DNA of 48,652 nucleotides from Tieghemiomyces parasiticus (taxonomy: Eukaryota > Kickxellomycota > Dimargaritomycetes > Dimargaritales > Dimargaritaceae), in NCBI GenBank assembly GCA_027575765.1, contig JANBPT010000275.1, positions 1 through 48,652 of the forward strand, written 5' to 3'. The notes under the pieces are model-generated. The model did no database searches, had not been told where the DNA came from, and saw only the letters and a program-made list of their open reading frames with translations. The position numbers and the translations under genes are program-made. Shown here one piece after another: positions 11,940 through 23,283 of this stretch (its first letter is position 1; every line of letters begins with the position of its first letter).

Positions 11940-12615
11940 TCAATACGAAGAGTATTGATGGAAGGAAGGCCCTCAACGGATAGAGGCGGAGGCGCCGGTC
12001 AAGGAAGGTGATGACGTCCAACGAATCAGTAGTTTAGGGTACCACAGCACTTAGTTCATACTCAGTGTGTTAAGCTCTTTACGTAGTAAAAGAGATCAAT
12101 TAATATTCTCCAAAATTTCTGTAAAATGTTGATAAACAAACTGGCTTTAGTAATAATAGTTCCCTGAGGCAGGGTAGGGAAAAACACGCCCTGAGCTTAT
12201 AGGTTGTGGTGATTGGGAACCACCACATTATATTATCCTAAGGTTAAGTCCAAGTCTACTATAACAGAACCAGAAATTCTGTACTAGTAGAATAGCCTTT
12301 TGGTTATAGTATTAGACTTGGGCCTAATATCAACACACCTCCGTCTCTTCCGTACCTCCCCCAGAAGTTGTCTGGTTCCTTTCCTTATTTTTCTTTTATT
12401 AGAGAAATAGGTGCGACCTATTACAACTCCTCAAAGGCAAAAGCCGTACTTGGCTTCACAAAAATGTGAAACATAGTTGGATTAAAGCTGATTTACTAGT
12501 AGATAGTACCCCAAGGCAGGGTTAATAAAAAAACACTCCCTGAGCTCAGCAGTGATAGAGCTCTAGTTAAAGATAATAATTTCGAATCCTCAAGGGGTTA
12601 TGGCCCTACAGGCCA
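11940..12615. other. Hairpin-dense non-coding block
   Basis: At least nine inverted repeats follow one another with little spacing. Stems read from the sequence: TCAATAC/GTATTGA (11940-11958), CTCTTTAC/GTAAAAGAG (12075-12094), TGTGGT/ACCACA (12205-12227), CCAAGTCTA+CTATAAC with its complement (12250-12321, inner CAGAA/TTCTG), CCAGA/TCTGG (12361-12375), AATAGGT/ACCTATT with a 3-nt loop (12406-12422), AAGCC/GGCTT (12441-12456), GAGCTC/GAGCTC (12542-12563) and TGGCC/GGCCA (12601-12615). No open frame spans the block. This could be a structured RNA, an organelle-derived insertion with a folded intron, or a foldback element. No known RNA family was matched, and tRNA-Lys lies 280 bp downstream. Confidence 0.45.
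12158..12546 (+). repeat. Two diverged copies of a ~40-nt stem-loop motif
   Basis: Copy 1 lies at 12158-12197 and copy 2 at 12505-12546. They share AGT-CCC-AGGCAGGGT at the left and AAAAACAC-CCCTGAGCT at the right. In both, CAGGG can pair with CCCTG around an A-rich loop. The loop is diverged while both stem strands are kept, which hints at conserved folding. Confidence 0.55.
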
Positions 12616-12898
12616 CTTCTTTGTTAGTCATTTTGCCTATTGGCCCACCAGAATATGAAACAATAAATCGAAAAAATAAGAAACAATAGGTTGCTTAGAC
12701 CATGGGACGTTGGACCATCAGTTAGTGGGAAATCTGCAGAGGGTGTGTAATCGTAAAGTTGTTCTTTCCAAGGCCGAAATCTTTTACCCTGGCCTTTACA
12801 GTAAGCCAGCTTAAGTCAGAGTAAAGCTTCCAAACGTAATACCATACCAGGAATTTTGAGGAGCTACCAATATCATTTTCGATCAACAAAAAAAAGCG

Positions 12899-12971
12899 GC
12901 CCGGTTAGCTCAATCGGTAGAGCGTGAGACTCTTAATCTCAAGGTTGCGGGTTCGACCCCCGCATTGGGCT
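12899..12971 (+). tRNA. tRNA-Lys (anticodon CTT)
   Basis: A 73-nt intronless cloverleaf. The acceptor GCCCGGT pairs with ATTGGGC (two G-T pairs), followed by discriminator T. The D arm is GCTC/GAGC, the anticodon loop reads ACTCTTAAT with CTT as anticodon, and the T arm is GCGGG-TTCGACC-CCCGC. Internal A box (TAGCTCAATCGG) and B box (GGTTCGACCCC) are intact, so it should be transcribed by RNA polymerase III. A T run follows at 12978-12982. CCA is not encoded, as expected for a nuclear gene. The sequence closely resembles other fungal tRNA-Lys(CTT) genes. Confidence 0.97.
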
Positions 12972-12977
12972 TATATA

Positions 12978-12982
12978 TTTTT
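12978..12982 (+). terminator. Pol III terminator of tRNA-Lys
   Basis: TTTTT starting 7 nt after the tRNA discriminator base. Confidence 0.8.
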
Positions 12983-13212
12983 GTCGGTCGTAACCCCCCC
13001 TCTCTTGGGCGATTGTTGGGTAGAATTACTGTTTTTTATAGCTGACGTCATACTCTGGGTGGCAAGTTAATTGATGGTCCACAGAACCTGAACGCCCATA
13101 TATCGGTGCACTACCTCCTGGGCTCACGAGTGGGGGAGGGTATGCTTAGTGCTTTAGCCTCCTTTCTCCCAAAATTTTTGCGTCGGAATGCTTCTCGTTT
13201 CCTCATTTCAGC

Positions 13213-14218
13213 ATGTCTGCCTTCATCAAGCTGAACAGCATCCCCACTCTCGCCCAACTTTGGCACCGGGCAGCGACGACAACCGTTGCAGCCCCTGCTG
13301 GCTCCTCAACACCGTCCTCTTCCGGGGCGCCCCTTCTCGACCGACTTTCACTGTGGAAGGGTGACATAACAACGCTTGAGGTTGACGCTATTGTTAATGC
13401 AGCAGCCGAACCGTTGCGTGGAGGCGGCGGGGTCGACGGGGCTATCCACCGGGCCGCCGGTCCGGACCTCCTAAAGGAATGCATCCAAGTCGGCGGGTGT
13501 CCGACCGGGGAGGTTCGTATGACGCGCGGGTATAGGCTGCCGGCTGCTCATGTGATTCATACCGTGGGGCCGGTCGGTGAACGGCCCGAGTTGCTGCGAC
13601 GATGCTACGTTGGGAGCTTAGACTGTCTTGTGGACCATGGGCTGCGTACTGTGGTAAGTGAAAGAGCGGGGGGGGGCAGGGGTCGACCTGCAAGAGGAGC
13701 TGAATAGACTTGATCTGGGCTAGGCGGCTGGTTGGACTCTGTAGTTCAATGTCCTCGTGATGAACACCAAATTCACCCTTGGTTTTGCTGGCCTCCTCGA
13801 GCGCACCTTACGTTTCCCCTTCACTTGGAACCCCATTTATTTAACCGTCCAGGCCTTTCCGTGCATCTCAACGGGCGTCTTTGGTTACCCGCCGCGGAAT
13901 GCGGCAAAACTAGTTGTCGCCACGGTCAAGGCGTGGATGGAAACCGACGGGCACATAAATCAGGTAAGTCCGGTATTGGTTCCATGGCGCTACCATGTAC
14001 TTGATGTCATCACTTAGTTGGGGACATTATCCTTGTGCTCACGATGCAGTAATCCTAACGCCCACTTCCAATTTTCATACGCACTTGCTCGACTGGTGTC
14101 CGCTCTCGATACTATACTACCTGCGCAATCACAGGTCGACCGGATTATCTTTTGTGTGCACTCCAAGACCGATCACGATATCTACCAGGAGTGTCTAACC
14201 CGGGCTTTTCTTGACTAA
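13213..14218 (+). CDS. Macro-domain protein (MacroD/YmdB-type), three exons
   Basis: Exons 13213-13653, 13853-13963 and 14135-14218 join in frame (both introns phase 0, GTAAGT donors, CAG acceptors) to give 211 aa. MacroD-type macro domains bind ADP-ribose and remove mono-ADP-ribose from proteins or deacetylate O-acetyl-ADP-ribose. Visible signatures: [18 protein letters not shown], then [16 protein letters not shown] (about residues 47-80), then [22 protein letters not shown], and after the first splice [13 protein letters not shown], the phosphate-binding loop. The N-terminal ~40 residues are Ser/Thr/Pro-rich and could be a mitochondrial targeting peptide (inference). Oddity: the Asn conserved in NAAN of active MacroD enzymes is Ala here (NAAAEPL), while the downstream Asp in GGGGVDG is kept, so hydrolase activity may be reduced. 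The stop codon lies within competing hairpins (14201-14244). Confidence 0.92.
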
Positions 14219-14244
14219 AAGCCCGCTTCAATAAGGGCTTTTTT
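14201..14244 (+). other. Three-arm competing hairpin across stop codon
   Basis: CGGGCTTTT (14201-14209), AAAAGCCCG (14217-14225) and GGGCTTTT (14235-14242) lie in series. The middle arm can pair perfectly with either neighbour, giving two mutually exclusive hairpins (9-bp stem with 7-nt loop, or 8-bp stem with 10-nt loop). A T run ends at 14244. The macro-gene stop TAA (14216-14218) sits at the junction. A role in 3'-end formation is inference. Confidence 0.6.
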
Positions 14245-14775
14245 GGCATTGGAAAAGGTGAGGGTATTGATACATCTCAGATTGATACCGCCGACTGGCG
14301 GGGGAGTAGAAGGCCGGGCGGTGCTGGCGCCGATGAGAAGTGGAAGGCATGTGACAGCCCTGACGTGTGGGGCGCCCGCGATAACCCGCCCCGCTCGGCA
14401 TACTCTTTTCTAGTGTCCCGCGTTTCATCAGCGCCAATGTGGACACTAATCGGTTGACGTAAGCTAGGGCTGCCAAGGTTTCAGCTGCCCCGCCGGCACA
14501 GCTACAGTGGGCATGTCTATATCCCCTGGACTCCATCCTTTATACTCTCCCAACGCCGACATAGACGGGGGGGCTTTCAGGATCATTCCTCCATTGACCA
14601 TGTCCATCCCGGTGTATTCCACTCGGTGCCTCTATAAACGCCAGATCCCCATAATCCGCCCAAATACCCGACCGTTATTTATTTTCCATGGTTTGTAAAG
14701 CGTTTAGTTGGCTTGCGTTGTGACTGCTCTTCCCCCTCCTCACAGGGAGATCATTTATAGCGGTACCTTTCCACT
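14245..14775. other. Intergenic, no gene seen
   Basis: Spacer between the macro-domain gene and POLD4. It presumably holds the 3' UTR of the first and the promoter of the second. No motif clear enough to name. Confidence 0.5.
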
Positions 14776-15445
14776 ATGCGTACAAGGTCAGGCAAGCGGG
14801 TCGAGCCGAGACCTAAGCCGCCGCGTGAACCAAGGCAACATCGCCGGTCTAGCTTGACGAGCAGTGACGATGAGCCCACCACTTCCAGAGCAAAGCAACG
14901 TAGTCGCCGCGTCCGTGGTTCAGCCGAAAAGCAGTCTCACGAAAAAATGACGACAGTTCAGACGTTACCGTCGCCCGCCCCTTCACCTTCGACGTCGACA
15001 ACATCCGAAGGTGCGGGGGGGACAGTCAATCAGCAGCCAGACGCCCGTTCGTCGTTTCCGGTGCACTCGAAAGGTGAGTTTGATAAACAAGTTCACATTG
15101 TCCTTGCAAGTCGAACTTTGGTCTACGTCCGGGTTGCCAATCTACGCACTAATACCCCTTTTGTCAGTCAACACCCCTCGTGTGCATCTAGTAGGTGCGG
15201 TCCCTCCGAGAATCCAGCCGACTCAGAGCCAAGTAGCAGAGCTCGAGCGACTGAGGTTGTTCGATCTGGATCTGACGTACGGGCCCTGTGTAGGCCTCAC
15301 GCGGCACTTTCGTTTCCGGCGGGCCAACGATCTCGGTCTTTCTCCTGAGCCGGGGATAGGCCAGCTCCTTGAGCACCACATCGGCACCCGCAACGAGACC
15401 GAGAGGGTTTTGTATGACGAAGCGATCTATTACAACCGGCTTTAA
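14776..15445 (+). CDS. POLD4: DNA polymerase delta small subunit (POLD4/Cdm1)
   Basis: Two exons, 14776-15073 and 15168-15445, joined across a 94-nt phase-1 intron (GTGAGT donor, TTTTGTCAG acceptor), give 191 aa. POLD4/Cdm1 is the smallest subunit of replicative DNA polymerase delta. It bridges the catalytic and B subunits and stabilises the complex at the fork. The family signature lies in exon 2: ELERLRLFDLDLTYGPCVGL, then TRHFRFRRANDLGLSPEP, matching the YGPC-x-G-x(T)R-x(n)-RA-x2-LGL-x-P core. The N-terminal ~100 residues are basic and Ser/Thr/Pro-rich (MRTRSGKRVEPR...), probably disordered. I do not see the PCNA-binding PIP box expected near the N terminus of many members. The family is absent from budding yeast but present in fission yeast, animals and early-diverging fungi. 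Confidence 0.9.
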
Positions 15446-18400
15446 ACGTAGCGTATGGCGAAGGGTCCGTCATTAAGTATAGTTACCCTTACAATGTACC
15501 GTTATCAACGCACCTTTTCTGGCCAATAATTAGATTAGGGTTGGAGCTGCCCATCGTTTAGAGTGGATTGCGGGTGCACGACCAACCTCAACGGGTAGGA
15601 GGCGGGAGTATTCAATTATTGTTTACTGTTTCTTCTCGATCTTTCCGGACCTAAAGGGGTTTCGGACCTGGCAGATTCCATGTGGGAGGTGGAGCGGCCC
15701 GACGGGTTGGTGCCAGTTTACCGGGCTGAAAAGGAAGGAAAGTAAAATCAAAAGGCGAGTGGTCGGGCTGGGGGTTATAGACGCATTTTGCCCCCCCCCA
15801 AGCGATTACCGGTAACAGATGATCCGATAAGGCCGATTTGTCCGCAACCGCCTGGTCTTTACAAGCTATCATCCTGTTGCATTCGGTGACGGCGGAGATG
15901 CTGGGTATGACGACAGGTAACCGATAGCCCACTGGGGCGTACCTGAATACACAGTATCGTACGCCTATTAGCTCAGAAATTTTAGGCACCAGGTACCATA
16001 GTCAACCTGGACTGGATAGTACTGAAGTGTTGGAAACAAGGCAAAGTGACTGATCCAATAACTACTGTGCCCATATGAGAAGAGGCGGGCATTAGGCCGG
16101 CGAACCATCCGAGTGTTGGTAATACTATTTAAAAGTACCCTCCCCCCTGCACCGCATGTTTCATGAATAAGAGGGACCTCCCACATGGCTCTCTATAGTG
16201 ACCAAGCGGGATCGACAGCCATGCGCAGACCATTCGACCTGGCGTTCTAACAGGTTAGGCTGAGTCTTCAGCCAATCTAGACCCCTTTCTCCACCACTGA
16301 AGCCCGACTTGATGGACCAAGGCGCGGCTGTGGTCTTGGACCCAAGCAGCAGATGGACACTGCGCCGCACTGTGCGCCATATCTGACAATCTCCTAACAC
16401 CAAGCTTCGTAATGGTCCAGCAAGGTGCGAAAGTACCTGACATGTGGCTGTACTGCCTAGCCTTGTAATTTTCGAGTAAAACTCAACTTGTCCGTTTTTA
16501 ATCAGCCCGATCCTATACCTTGTACCTCCGAATATAGGCGCACCTCTATCCGGTACGTTTAGTTGTCATTAGTGTCAGGGTAGCTTACCATGCCCTCGTA
16601 ACTCATCCCAAAACCCCCTGTTTTCTCCCCGCCGTTCGAGTGCCCGATCATGCATCCCGTGGACCTCTTCGCTGCCCACTGTCTGGTCCTTCCTTACATA
16701 TCCATCGACCGTCTTACTCCTCCCAGTTACGGAAAGTGAGTCGTGCGGATTATTATACACTGCGTTGACCGAAACCGTGCCTGATCTCCGTATAGCCCAC
16801 TTGCTTTACTTCTCGCTTGGTCCATGCACAAGTTTACATTTGTAGCCACATCTCAGCCTGCAACAACGCCCCCTTCCCCAAATTGGGGCCTTGGTATCTA
16901 CATAGCTATTGAAAAGTAGAACCTATTCATGCGCAGCCATACCAAGAGAATCAGGGACCACCTTAATGCACTGACTCGGGCTTTGTTAACTTCCCCTACT
17001 ATTCATGCAGGCCAGGACTACAACCAAGTAGACTTGCATTACCCAACTAGTGGCAGATGCATAGAATCCACTCGACCCTTTCATAGTTGGCTATGGTTCT
17101 CCTGGCTTCCGATCAGCAGTTGTCCCCACCATGAATACTTTAAGATGCCTTCTCAGATCTGTGCGGTTCAAAGTATACAATACGTGGTGAACTATCTTGC
17201 TCTGAGCCTGGGATCCATGGCGAACCGGGCACTGTGAAGACCGTTGGGTTGGTAAGAGTGATGGTAATTGAGAGGGCGAGCACGATGGCGAAGCTACTGG
17301 AGAAAGGCCGACCGTCTCTCGTCCAGGTATGAGCCGGTGCTGTGTGACAAGGGAGAGGTACTAGGCTGCAAATGTGCCTGGAGCAACGGCTGAGGCCGCG
17401 GTGAGAGTGAAGTCGCCCCGACTGGCGTGATTGAAATAGAGGATCTGACGGTGCAGATATCTATCTATCAAGTCGAAGCAACTGTAGTGATGTGACGGCC
17501 CGAATTCTGGGGCCGGCTGGTGGAAACGCGCTCCAATCAGGTGTATGAACCGCGGCATAGCGCCCGATGAGGAGGATGCTGGACTGGTGGGGGGTGAAGC
17601 CAAGGAGAGAATGCCAGGGGCGCACGACAGCGTTTGCTTTTCGACTCCGCAAAGCAGCCTAAATAAGCCAGGGTAAGCAGGCTGGGGAGGGGGCCCCTCG
17701 CTACATAACCGGATGTAATTTTCCCACTCTGTCCCAAAATGTCTCAATATCGCCTGTAGTGACAAAGTGGCGGCGACCAGAAGTCTGGGCGACCAGAGGA
17801 GTGAGGCTGTTGCCCCCCCCCCCAGCAGACAGTGCCGGACGCCAGACGGCCCCTCGTGCCAATCTGGGTGTGGGTAAGTCCGTGTGACTGTGGGATCTAA
17901 AACCTAGAGCGCTGCGGTTCCCAGGTAGCTCGTCTCCCAGCCTTCCCCTCTTGGCATGCTGCTGATCTACCAAACTCCGCTCCTCCCGTCCCTCGTACCT
18001 GGCCCACCAACCCAGCGGGTTGTCGGAGTGGCCCCCTTTGCTGCACTTGCCCGTCATAGGGATGTGGATTGGGAGGGCGGATGGGCGGAGGGAGCCTGCA
18101 GAGCCTGTTCGTAGAAGCATGGGCCGACCTGCGTGTGGTAGTATGTGTATGGCTCCCGTGGGTTGCTCCAGACCGCCCGGCCTTTTCATTATTTTTTCCT
18201 GGTCCCACACCACCCATTCCTCGGCATTGGGTCGTCGCGTGGACTATATATAACCCGGCCGGGCGGCTACCCCGCCGCTCCCTCGCTCTGCGTCTTGACA
18301 TGGTTATCTGTACCGTAGCCGTTCGCCTCGTTCACAACAGTGATTCTGTCACCCTGCTATCGCTTTGGACCTTCCCTGTACATTTATTTATTTACCTATA

Positions 18401-20345
18401 CAACTAAACGTCGACTTGGTTCTAGGCCTGTCACCCTTGGTCTTTTACCTTATTTTGTACAGCACCCCCCGGCCATCTCGGCCCACGTGCCCGTGTTCCC
18501 ATCAAGTTTTCTACCTTGTACTGGAGTAATTTTAGCCCTCCCCGTCAATAACCAGCTCCTTGGCAGCGTGTCCCTTCACCACTATTAGTAGGGTAGGTCT
18601 GTCAGTCCAAAATTATTTTCGGTGCTACTCGCTCCACCGGCCTAAGTAGCATCATTGCTTTTCTTTCGAGCCGCCCGTGTGTCGGCCCCCGGCCACCACA
18701 ACGCCCCAAGGTAAGCCCATGCGACCAGCGCCGACCGGTGTACGTTCTGTCATGTGGAGGTCCCAGGACCGGGCCATCGCTAGCGTCGTCCAACATTGCA
18801 CCAAGCCTTTTAAACTTTCGCTGCCCCTGGGTTTTCTCTATCATTTTAGGCCTGTCCCATTCGTTTTCTCCGCCGCACCTTTCCACCTTCGGTCCTCAGC
18901 GCCCTCTACTCTGGGCCGCCGTTGAAGTTCCCTCTCCACCCTTGCTCTCATCGCCCACGTTTCACTTGTCCCGCACTTGTCTCGATGGAGCTGTGTTTCA
19001 TTTTCAGTCGGCGTTCGGAGCCTCCGCTGTTGTCGCCCACTAAGTCGATCGGCGTTACATCGTTGGTCTTTTTAGTACACCACCACGCGGAGGCGATGTG
19101 ACCAGCGGCAGTCAAGTCGGTGTTTCACCCCGTCATTGGCTTGTGAGCCGGTGCTGACGCTGTATACAACCGGGGCGGTGGATCGCATCCATGCGGAGGC
19201 TACGTGTGTCCGCTCTCCGCCCTGTACCTGGACTCGCAACCGGATTGATGCTTTTAAGCCCGTCCCACATCAAACAAGACGCAGATGTTTATAGGGCAAT
19301 CATTGGGGCAACCCGCCTTCTCTCTCTTTCTTTCTCTCTCTCTCTCTCTCCATATAGCTGGGTTATGATGAACCGCCACGCGTCGCAGGTATTTCTGGTA
19401 ACTATCCGTCTGCGGGGGCCTGGAGTGATTATCTCTGCCATGCGGCGTCCGTATCCAGGACTGCGTGAACCTGGTATTGCTTCCTGGCATCACCGTGCAT
19501 CCATCGCTGCGGTACCGAGGGGCTCATCAATCGATGGTTATCCGATTCATTTCCGGTGAAGCGTCCCTGCGCTACGCTGCCAAGTATGTCAGGTAGCAAC
19601 CTTCTCCTGGACTGCAAAAATGCGCAATGCATGCTTATTTTTCACCAGTTAGACTGCAGAGCGTCAGGTACAAGGAATGATCGACCGAACCATGTATTTG
19701 GCCTCGGACTAACGTCCTATAACCGGGGGCTCAATAACGGAGTGGTCTGGGGGTTCGATGCCATCAGCTAATACCATCTTCTCATTACTACCTAAATTTT
19801 CCACCTTGCTGGCTAGTAACTTCCGGTCGGTTGAACTCCTGATTATACCCTACTGTGCCCTGGTGACGGAACAACGGGGCAGCCGCCACCCTGCTGTTCA
19901 GTCACCCGTTCCCCGATTTAGTAAGCGGGATTACTCCGCCGGTCCCTTTCCGCTGTCGTTGATTCCCATTTATCTGACCGTATACCCAATCCAGGGTCGG
20001 AACTCAATGGCACACCGGATAGGGATGCATATTTCTCTGCCATTGCGTGACCCAAGGCCCTTTTGTCAAACTGCTGACCGCACTCCGCCACATCATCCTA
20101 ACGTGGGCGGCTACTGCTGGTCCCTTCCTTGGCCATACCCAATTACCATTATTAACACCCGAACCTCCGTCATCTACTTCTTACTACCCACCTAATTCCG
20201 CTGCCCTTTCTTCTCCAGCAACACCGACGCCTTCGTTCGCTTTACTCTCCCCCTCCTAACGGCCAGCTATCGATCTTTCCGATCAGTCACCTCTCTCGCC
20301 GACACACCCATAGCCTCGCGTTGCCTTCTTTGATACGGCTGCGTC
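15446..20345. other. Long stretch without supportable genes
   Basis: Open frames here overlap one another and match no family. Marks present: C runs near 15791 and at 17813-17823, a TATATATAA box at 18245-18253 with GC-rich flanks, and a CT microsatellite (19318-19350). The 18,000-19,050 segment is GC- and CpG-rich and could hold a non-coding transcript or the long promoter of the velvet gene. I found no exon chain that supports a protein. Confidence 0.45.
19318..19350 (+). repeat. (CT)n pyrimidine microsatellite
   Basis: Near-perfect CT run interrupted by two TTTC units, read directly. Confidence 0.95.
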
Positions 20346-21845
20346 ATGGCCCGTCCCTTAGCTACCCGGCCCGGTCCCAACATGAGCAGTCCCGCTCACC
20401 CCGGAGCAAACCGCTACAGCTTAAGCGTCGTGCAGAGCCCCGTGCGCGCCCGGATGGGCGGTTTCGGCGACAAGGACCGTCGGCCCTTGGACCCACCGCC
20501 CGTGGTACGTCTGGACGTGTTTGACGCGCACGGCCGGCCCTTGCTGGTTGAGGAATCGCCATTCTACGCGTGCCAGGTGACGGTCTGGTCGGAGGACCGC
20601 CAGACCGACTGCAGTATTGTGATCAACCCCGCCACAATTCCAGCCCAGCCCACGTTTCCGAGCACTGCTATCTTCGCCCTCAACCAGCCAGTCCGGACCC
20701 GAAACCTTCTCGGCTCCATTGCCGCCACCGCCCAACAACTTAAAGATCTCGATGGCCGTGAGGCCCTGTTTTTCATTTTTAGCGACCTTGCCGTGCGGAC
20801 CGAGGGCCGATTTGTCCTTCGGTTCGCCTTCTTTGTCCTGCCAAGGTAAGTTTTATCAGTGAGACGGAGGTGTCATACCTTGATCGGGCCTAGTGATTGG
20901 TCAACCGAAATCCCAGTGTGTAGGATCGTCCACTGGATGTACTGGGGAAGTGTCTGACTTCGGCGTAGACTATTGATCATAAGCAACCGTGACCGGAGCG
21001 AGTGGGTCGATCATACTCCATTTTTGGATTGACTAATCGCAGACGCAACGGCAGGTGCGGAGGAACGCATGTCGGGCCCCAAATGGGAATGTTCCATGGA
21101 CCTGTTGCGATTTTCCTGCAAAACGCTGCTCTTCGAGGGCGAGTTTCTCGATCTCCTCTGCTGCGGAGGCCTTGGTACCTAATGCACTGATTCGCAGGGG
21201 TGGTTGTGGAGTTGCTGTTTTTTGACTTTGTGGGTTTATCTGCACGGCGCTACCTTTTTGCAGCTGGAGTTACTCATTGCCAGGCTGTATACCAACGACA
21301 TGACAGAGGATGCGTCCCTTTCATTTTAAGCCGGTATCACACTCTGGATTGACGTATTGCCGCCCACGTTGGAGTGGACTAAGATGGCCCATTTACTAAT
21401 CATCCTTTGTAGTGCGCGTCTGTATTTTGAACCACCTTCTCTACCGTTTCCTCCCCCACTAACGATCGATACGGTATCTACGATGCCGCCTCCTCCTGCG
21501 CCTCCGACGGCCGTACCGGATGCCAGAGTACGACAGGGAACCCGTATTGAAGCCATTGCCTGGTCGGACCCTTTCGATGTCTACACTGCCAAACGTTTCC
21601 CAGGAATGACAGGTACGCTTCAAAATGGACGATGGAATGAGGTGCCCTCCATTCCAGCCCTACGTAGATTGCGGATATAAGGCAACTAGTACGGGATTGC
21701 CATGATTCACCTAACGCGCGATATACATTTTCCATTATCCTTCATCACCGGATTCCCCTTTCCCGCAGACTCGACAGAACTGTCGCACTGCCTCGCTAGA
21801 CAAGGCGTCCGGATTCCGATTCGTAAGCGTAAGAGCACATCCTAA
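20346..21845 (+). CDS. Velvet-domain transcription factor
   Basis: Velvet factors (VosA, VelB, VelC, VeA, Ryp2/3) are fungus-specific DNA-binding regulators of development and secondary metabolism with a Rel-like fold. Proposed exons: 20346-20845, 21413-21612 and 21769-21845, which join in frame to 258 aa. Exon 1 carries the opening signature VQSPVRARMGGFGDKDRRPL then DPPPVVRLDVFD (about residues 28-60), and later EALFFIFSDLAVRTEGRF then VLRFAFFVLP. Exon 2 has a Pro-rich loop, then SDPFDVYTAKRFPGMT. Exon 3 completes it with DSTELSHCLARQGVRIPIRK, the hallmark C-terminal motif. The last splice forms Asp in FPGMT-D-STEL and is convincing. The first intron would be 567 nt, much longer than others here, so a small exon between 20846 and 21412 may be missing. 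The C terminus ends just after the motif, as in VelB/VosA-like short forms. Confidence 0.88.
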
Positions 21846-23276
21846 AAAAAACGTGTGGCGATACGGGTGCGCGTGTTCGGTACAGGAAGCTTCAATTACC
21901 AGTGCGCTATTTCACCGATACGCTTAACTCACGGTCCTATCCAAAAATATATATATCCACGCGCGCGCGTGGGTGTGGCGTCGGCTACTATTTTCACCTA
22001 CATCAAAAGCAGCCATGTCGGTTGCGGGTTCCCTTTGCCCATGCGGCTTCCTTCACATGGCCTGTTTACTGCCTTAACTTGTATACGACCTATATGCAAC
22101 ACCCTGAGAAGCAACCACCCTTAGCCATCTTACAATGGCTTCCAGATACACCACTATTCGTCAATCGGGTCGATCTACATCCACACAGCTAAGTAGAACT
22201 TACTTTGCCTAGGCACTTTGTCCGCCAAAAATGCATCAATATTCCTTCACTTTTCCATATGATGCGTATGAAACAAAAAAAAAATACCGATAATAATTCA
22301 AGTCACAAGGTTGTGCAACAAAGAGAACAAGGTAACAAGGTAGATATTACATGATAGGATTCGGGTGTGGTAGGTAGGAACTCTGGGGGTGATTAATGAA
22401 GTAAATAAAGTCAGGTAAAATCGCAATGCTTTAAATAAATAGGTAGAGATGCCACAACTGGTAGGATCAGTAGTTTAGGACACTACGAAGGTCTTGGTAT
22501 CATTTACATTCGAAGCCACCAGCTATATAAGCCGGGGAAAGAACATTTTATTAATATATATATGCCTATTCCCTTTTTCGATATTCCCTTGTGGCGACGC
22601 CAACCTACCTGATCTACCGGATGGCGCCTTCCATTTTAACAGACATCCCCGCTTCTATCCTTTTAGGGCTCTACTTCCTTCGATATTCTACTTACTGACC
22701 CGGAAGTCGCGCAGCTGTCTTCATATTCTCCTTGACGCTGCCCCCCCCCGCATTGCACGATCATCCTTGAGCCTTCCTAACCCCAAACCGTAACCGCTGT
22801 AAGGGATGCACGACATCCTTCCATATCAAAAACCCTCTGAATCGCTCCTCAATAAACGATAGCTTATCACACACGCAACCGTTCACATCATTCGTAAGTT
22901 TTTTTTTCCATTTATTAGCCTTTAATTTCCTCTAGGGTAGTTTTTCCCTACGACAGCCTTGAAATTTGGCGTAATCATTCGAGACCTCAGTCGTGCAGTA
23001 AGAGTATTCATCTGATAAGTGACAGTTTGCAGAGTGAGAATAACTAATAGTATTGTTCTTACGAGTTTTCTCGTACTATTGATGAACAGGGATGTTAAAA
23101 GGTAGGTGAAACTAGAGATGAACCAATAAAGGAGCCACACTGGTTGGGTGACAGGCGGTCACTGCTTCGCTACCAAATTAGGTATGAGAAATCGTAACTA
23201 TCCCTTGAACCCATGGCAGCAGACAATGGACCGGTCTGGTTACCAGGGATAACGAATAGAGATGGACAAATTAACT
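21846..23276. other. Intergenic, no gene supported
   Basis: Contains a TATATAA box at 22524-22530 with no recognisable gene downstream, an AATAAACGATAG motif near 22851, a 9-nt C run at 22741-22749 and an alternating GC run near 21960. No coding signature seen. Confidence 0.5.
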
Positions 23277-23283
23277 AAAAAAA
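23277..23283 (-). terminator. Pol III terminator of 5S gene 1
   Basis: An uninterrupted T run on the minus strand directly after the 3' end of the 5S gene. Confidence 0.8.

Noticed and set aside
11940..12615. Firm assignment of the hairpin block as a group I intron
   Set aside because: Short similarities to an S-type element (AGATAGTACC) exist, but the paired R element and P7 pairing could not be found by eye.
17701..18301. Overlapping minus-strand frames of 134-170 aa
   Set aside because: Several frames are open at once because the DNA is GC-rich. None shows domain or splice support.
19700..19770. Possible tRNA suggested by GGGTTCGATGCC near 19751
   Set aside because: No acceptor pairing, D arm or A box at the right distance upstream.
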